Shown one piece after another: positions 58,830-64,000 of a DNA stretch of 64,000 bases. The stretch is from Zantedeschia hybrid cultivar (lineage: Eukaryota > Streptophyta > Magnoliopsida > Alismatales > Araceae). The notes under the pieces are model-generated. The model searched no databases and had not been told where the DNA came from. It saw nothing but the letters and a program-made list of their open reading frames with translations. A program made the position numbers and the translations under genes. The first letter of the stretch is position 1. Each line of letters opens with the position of its first letter. The stretch spans positions 18,237,879 through 18,301,878 of the forward strand of contig JARZZO010000003.1 of NCBI GenBank assembly GCA_030544215.1. The letters are read 5' to 3'.

Positions 58830-59240
58830 ATCCCAAATTGAAACCCCAAATATTTGTATAGAAATAGGTTGAGAGAGGAGGAGGAAGCAGAAGGAACACA
58901 CGGACAGAGGAGAAACAATAGGGCGGCAGACCAACAGTTCAATCCACCCCATAACTCTTGTATTTATATTTTCCAGGGTATAATAACAGGGTTACATACA
59001 CAATAAAGATAAAAATACAGAAAAACCATAACTTTAAGATAAATTAAAGATAAAAGGACAAAACTACCCTGGACTACACTCCCCCTCAAGCTGAGCATAG
59101 ATGTTGATCATGTTCAGCTTGGACAGAAGAGGAAGAAAATGATCCTTCGACAAGCCTTTAGTGAATACATCAGACAACTGATCAGCAGACCGAACATAGG
59201 CAAGACAGATCTCCCCAGCATCAAGCTTTTCACATGTGCA
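58830..59240 (-). mobile_element. Copia 3' end: RNase H tail plus LTR part
   Basis: On the minus strand 59240-59090 reads EKLDAGEICLAYVRSADQLS, then DVFTKGLSKDHFLPLL and SKLNMINIYAQLEGE, the last part of Copia pol. It is followed by the LTR start TGTAGTCCAGGG (about 59080, downwards). The LTR part has AAATATAAATACAAGAG as a TATA region and continues to about 58830. Upstream pol is lost or too decayed. It lies between the PDS5-like exons and any missing 5' exons. Confidence 0.82.
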
Positions 59241-60602
59241 TCAAAGAGAGAAAGGGCAAGGATCCTGGTACAGGATGTCAGCAACAGTTTTGGGCCTTTT
59301 GGCAATGGTAACGGGACCGTGATAGGAAGCATAGTCATGCAACCAAAAGTTGCACGTACTCTCTGATGCCAAATTCAAGACTCAAGCCTACTTCGAGGAG
59401 GGCAAGCTTTTGCAATAATGGCAGGGCATATCAGATTCCGTAGTTACAGGTGCTCCATACTTGGTGATGGCAAAGTCGACATTGTCTGCATGAGGAATGG
59501 GAGTTGACTCCTTGCATCCATTAGAATTTGTTGGGATTGCTGAAGCAAAGGATGATGCTGCAAGTTCTATGGCAGCCGTGGGCTAGATGTACAAGGACCA
59601 ATCTAGCCTGCCAAGGTCCCAGCCGTGCTGCCTCTAACAGATTGATGCCTCTTCTATGTGGCCAAAGGGCAAGACTTGCCCATGGTAGGCCCTGAAGAAG
59701 AAACAGTTGTGTGGTGGGGGGAGGCACATTCATCTTTTGTGAAGAATAGGGCTTCTCAGCGGAAGGCTACGATTGGGAAGAGGGAGCTTTCTTGTGTAAA
59801 AGAAAACCCCCCTTTGCAAGGGACCAAGGGGAAGCCTTCAGATGGTTAGGGCTTGATTCCCTGTTCGGTGCTATTTTGTTCCGTCAGGACTTGGGTTTTG
59901 ATTTTGTATGGATCCCCATGTTTTGGGATTCGAGATGTTGATGGACATGTTACGGGGGGGTGGAAGGGTATGTGAGAATGCTTGTCTGAGTATATGCTGT
60001 TTCTCCAACAGTTTGCAATTATCTTTTTTGATTTTATAGACACGTATACTATCCACTTCCAAAAAAGAAAAGGACTGCTCCTTAAGGTTTGGGGCTAAGT
60101 CTGGCTCAAAACAAAGATAAATAATGACAAGGAAAAGAATATTTTGGTGTCCATTCAAGCCTATGATCTCCAAAGGAAAATCCAGTCAAGAATATACTTT
60201 TAGATTAGCAAAGTCAGTTGGCTCCAACTCTGAAATTAAGGTTACCTGGTTTTATGAAATTTTTAGACAAGATAGGTCCAGATTTTCCCTTTTTCCCTTG
60301 GAAGTTCACCAAAACAGCCACATTTCATGATATTACGAAGATAAAGATGCATATCCAAACTCCCATTACCAACCATCATACATATACAAATTCCCATTTC
60401 CATCAGCGTTGATCGGCATTAATGAACTTGCTTCCACATATGGCTAGCCCTGCTAACTCACATCCCTGCCTTTGGGATCCATTTCCTAGGATGGATGAAG
60501 CACCTAAACAGCTAGACACATTAGTAAAGCAAATGAATCATTAATGAGGGAATCCCAAACCCATTTTGCCGTAAGGATTGTGCTGAATGCTTACATAGCA
60601 TC
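59241..60602. other. Unrecognised, probably transposon-derived
   Basis: Several short frames on both strands but no domain recognised. Confidence 0.35.
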
Positions 60603-62019
60603 TGTAACGGCCCCACTTTCAGGATCTCTGGTAGGTGCACAAATGTAAAAGCAAAATAATAAGAGACAATAGTATAAAAGAGCATAAATCAACTCATGTC
60701 CATTATACCACAGAAATAGTCAGGAAAATAACACACATATCGCAAGAATTTAAATTGGCTATACCTAATTCATTTTTTCTTTTCACTGAATTGGATCCAT
60801 CTATCCTTACTACTTCCTTAAAAATATATTTTATAATTTTCATGAAAACTCAAAAATTGAGTTCTCAATAGGGATTATTTACATCCCTACTGATATCCCA
60901 CACACACCAATCCATTCACTCTTCTTAACTATGCATATTATGCAATATGACTTGTATGCAATTCTCTATATTGCTAACCGGCACAAGTAATAGACAAGAA
61001 GTGAACAACATATATAACATGATTTCATATGTTAATTTCATGATTTAACCCAAACCAAGTTACAGGTTTCGTTTTTCTAATTTAAACTTTTTAATTTGTC
61101 ATATAATATGTTTACAGATGAATGTTACTTATGAAATAATGCTTGAATTAATATGAAATACATGTATTGTAAACACAGCGTAAACCTAGAGCGAAACATT
61201 CAACAGGATGATAACAGTTACACATTTTATTACATTATTTCTTCTTAGTGTTAATTTATAGTAACATAGAAAGTATAAATGTACTTATTGCGAATCATTA
61301 GCATAAGGACTCAAGATTGAGTCGTTCATTCATTCACCTTTCACCTGATCGATCATTTTCCTATAATCATAATCCAATCAACGTAAAGTTATAATCTTTC
61401 AGAAGTCATAAGTTCGTAGGGTGATTCATCCTTCGGCTAGAAGTGACAAGAGATAATCACTTACTAATTATCGTAATGGTGAGCGGACTCCAATAGACCT
61501 CCCAACTCCACTTGTCTATCCCAACAAATGTCTGGAGCCTTACTGGGTAAGGCGGAAAATATAGACTAAACTAGATCTGCAGACTACTCCTCACTCATAC
61601 TGCAGCACTGATGCCACAACCTATGAGCACACTCAAGTAGGATCTCCGTCCTCTACTAACTGAGGTCTCAAACCTAGATTCTGGGACCATAATCAAAAGA
61701 ATAGATGCTCTGCGCCTCGGTGCCACAAATCGTTAAGGAGCTTTGACCCTGACGTCCCCTTAACCCCAGGAGAACGTATTGTGTTGGGCTTTCCTGCTAG
61801 TAAACGATGCAACTTCCTTTCTTTATAAGAAGGTCAATCATCATAGAAATCATCGATCATTAATTCAATAAGGATTCATTATTAACATAGAAGGCCTACA
61901 TATGCTTCTGCCTCTATTTCGTATTCATCATTATAGAAGTGGTGGAATTTCATAATCTTTATTCCCCCTTAATGGGGTCATCATAACTATGAAGTCTTTC
62001 TTGATTTAAATAATAAATA

Positions 62020-62050
<31 letters not shown>

Positions 62051-63031
62051 CATTATACCATATAGCTATAAATAGCTTCCAACTCTCTACTTCATAATTC
62101 ACGAGAGTTTAGATGGACTTGTCCATCTCTTTTGTTCATTATTTCCTTAACAAAAAAAATCAACATGATGTTTCATAAGTACGTATACAAACATCCTTGT
62201 GATGGGGAACTTCCATTCCGGAGTCGTCCCCTAACTACGACCAATTAGGATTTTATCATGTACCATATTTCATAATTTAAACACCAAATATGAATCGCCA
62301 TAAAATCATAAGCAAAACCATGCATCCATCTTTTCTTATGACATGCATGAACATATTTATTTTATGTCCTATAAAATTAGTTATGGCTGTCCTTTAATCT
62401 AGAATTTCTCAGACAGAGTTTTCCCTTAGATTCATACAATTTTCTACTCATTACAATTCCTAAAAACCCAAAATAAAAAGAATACAATAGGCCGTATCAC
62501 CGTACCTCTTAGGAGGCTCGTTGCCGAGGCTTCACTAGATTGCCGCCGAATCACCACCGAAGTCCCAGGGCTTGCTGCCTAATCCCTTCTTTATTTTGTT
62601 TATCTTTCTCCCTTTCTCTTTCTATCTTTCTCTCTCTCTTGCTCTCTCTGTCCTCTCTCTACCCCCTTCCCTTTTGCCGCCCTAACCTGCCCCCCTACCC
62701 TCCTTTTATAGGAGGAGGCAGCGGTGGGGAGGGTTCTAGAGAGATGGGGAAAGAGGCGATGGAGGGACATGTGGCAGGAGGGGGAAGGAAGAGAAGGTGG
62801 TAGAAGGGAGCAGGTGGAAGGGAGGGGGAGAAGGGTGGTGGCCCCTATTGGGCCCTCTTTAGGCCAAATAACCAGGGCCTGTTTAGCCCTATAAGCAGGC
62901 CCATCAGGACCTTTAATTCAGGCCCATTTAGGCCTTTAAATTAGGCCCATTAAGGCCTATATCTAGGTCCCATTAGATCCATTTAATGGGGCCCATTAAC
63001 AGCATATTAACCATTGGGCTTAGGCCCAACA
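60603..63031 (-). mobile_element. Ty3-gypsy chromovirus 3' LTR (2,429 bp, del1/Tekay-like)
   Basis: It starts TGTAACGGCCCC and ends GGCCCAACA. Just outside the right end, the minus strand has a purine tract (TTTAAAGGGGG) at the expected polypurine-tract position, followed by decayed pol. A minus-strand TATA box CTATAAAAGGAGG (62702-62713) and a CT/GA-rich leader fit an LTR read leftwards. An (AT)n run lies at 62024-62050. The target duplication cannot be tested because the element runs off the window. Confidence 0.78.
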
Positions 63032-63760
63032 ACCCCCTTTAAATCAGACCATATTCCTTATAAAGAATATTTTTACATTTAAGCCCTCTTTCTTTTATTA
63101 TTTAGATAGGTGCTAGAAATTCGTCCTTGAAATTTCATGTCGATCATATCAAAAACTTGCAAAATCACAATCTTAAAACATACAAGGAAAACGCTCCATC
63201 TCCACCTCCCACTTCCATGTGGCTCCATTGATGGTACATGTTGTCGCTCCGCTTTTGCAAAGGGAATCATGTTGTTTCTTAGAATTTATTCTCTATGACC
63301 CACAACCCTCATTGGATACTCGGGAGTTGACAAATCAGGACTAATTTCAATTTCTATATAGTCCAATGGAAGGGTTTTGACCCATATCTCTTTAACTAAT
63401 AAACTACTTCCCCAATTATGTTTGATGACTTAAAATGGCTCAGCCTTCCAAGCTCACCAAATCTCATTGTGCCTTTAGACGGGGAGATTTTTCACAAATA
63501 CAAAAGATTCAACTTCAATTTGAAGTGGCCGTCTTCAATTATATGTATAATCCTTCTACCTGGTTTAAGCTACTCCTAATTTCTAGCACACCATTTTTAT
63601 TCTTCCTATGCATTCTTGAACGCAATCAGGTCCACTCACTTTCATTTCTCCTATTTCATTCTAATATAAAGGTGATTTACAAGATTTCCTATACAGGGTT
63701 TCACAGGATACCACCCCGCTTCCATTGTGCTACTCTAATAAGTATATTCTTATCTTGAGA
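63032..63760 (-). pseudogene. Decayed gypsy pol end with chromodomain tail
   Basis: In shifting frames on the minus strand the reading is KNLPV.RHNEIW (integrase C-terminal KVSPMKGVMRFG-like), then ISPDLSTPEYPMRVV (I..DLSYEE.PV.ILD-like), ILRNNMIPF and GATWKWEVEMERFPCMF. The last is the EATWE.E..M...YP.LF end of a chromovirus chromodomain. Stops and frame changes separate the blocks. The matching element body lies beyond the right edge of the window or is lost. Confidence 0.8.
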
Positions 63761-64000
63761 TTTATCTTTTCAAATGTCAGGTCAGAAAAATCTTAGTTCC
63801 TTAAACTTTAGATTTCATGCAACAATGGTATTGTAAATCAATCTACAAATGCTAATAACAGTAGTAAATTTGGTCAAAACCCGTTTTGTAAATCCATCGG
63901 TAGGCATGACTCAAAATGCTGCCTTAGTTCATAGTTCCGGGCAACAAACACTTATCAAGCACAACAAATCTTATCACTGCCAAAAACGCCTACACGTTAC
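63761..64000. other. Window end; probably further gypsy sequence
   Basis: No clear frame. Lies in the internal direction of the gypsy element. Confidence 0.35.

Noticed and set aside
1..64000. CRISPR array, rRNA, organelle-DNA insertion, integrated plant virus or toxin gene
   Set aside because: No spaced direct-repeat array, no rRNA or organelle gene sequence, and no viral replication or coat motifs were recognised; the reverse-transcribing remains fit Copia and gypsy retrotransposons.

Overview
This window is nuclear DNA from a flowering plant. Protein-coding exons carry GT..AG introns. The genes belong to plant families: an early-nodulin-like phytocyanin, a nepenthesin-type aspartic protease, a CAR-type C2 protein, a plant PDS5-type Tudor protein, and an RsmB-like rRNA methyltransferase. 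The very GC-rich exons of the phytocyanin, protease and C2 genes, set in AT-rich surroundings, and a 2.4-kb del1/Tekay-like gypsy LTR favour a monocot. That is inference only.

Layout. 1-8.1 kb is repetitive: a broken transposon-associated ORF, a fold-back MITE, a GC-rich minisatellite with a ~67-bp unit, and a 2.16-kb solo LTR with a perfect 5-bp target duplication. 8.5-10.4 kb holds the last two exons of an RsmB/NSUN methyltransferase gene (+), whose intron contains a hAT MITE. 12.4-17.2 kb is a MITE cluster, a deleted Copia element and an RNase-H scrap. 17.65-18.4 kb is a WD40 pseudogene fragment. 19.7-20.4 kb is an intact two-exon phytocyanin gene (-). 22.7-25.2 kb has two oppositely oriented copies of one hAT MITE flanking a second solo LTR; all three have exact target duplications. 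29.2-30.8 kb is an aspartic protease gene (-), and a decayed duplicate of its first exon lies 1.1 kb upstream. 32-38 kb is mostly MITEs and Copia LTR remains. 39.8-43.6 kb is a CAR-type C2-domain gene (-) with a 5'UTR intron. 47.2-48.3 kb is a hAT-like element carrying GC-rich foreign sequence. 49-51.7 kb is a degenerate satellite followed by fused carboxylesterase and polygalacturonase fragments. 52.2-53.1 kb holds two more non-autonomous DNA elements. 55.8-57.7 kb is the 3' part of a PDS5-like gene (-). 58.8-59.3 kb has a Copia end, and 60.6-64 kb a chromovirus LTR with decayed pol.

The genes are unrelated single plant genes and form no operon-like unit or pathway. I found no CRISPR array, rRNA gene, intact tRNA gene or convincing new multi-gene system. 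The informative content is the transposon stratigraphy, where insertions can be proved from target duplications, and several broken or chimeric gene fragments. All similarity calls come from reading the sequence and remembered family motifs; no database search was run.
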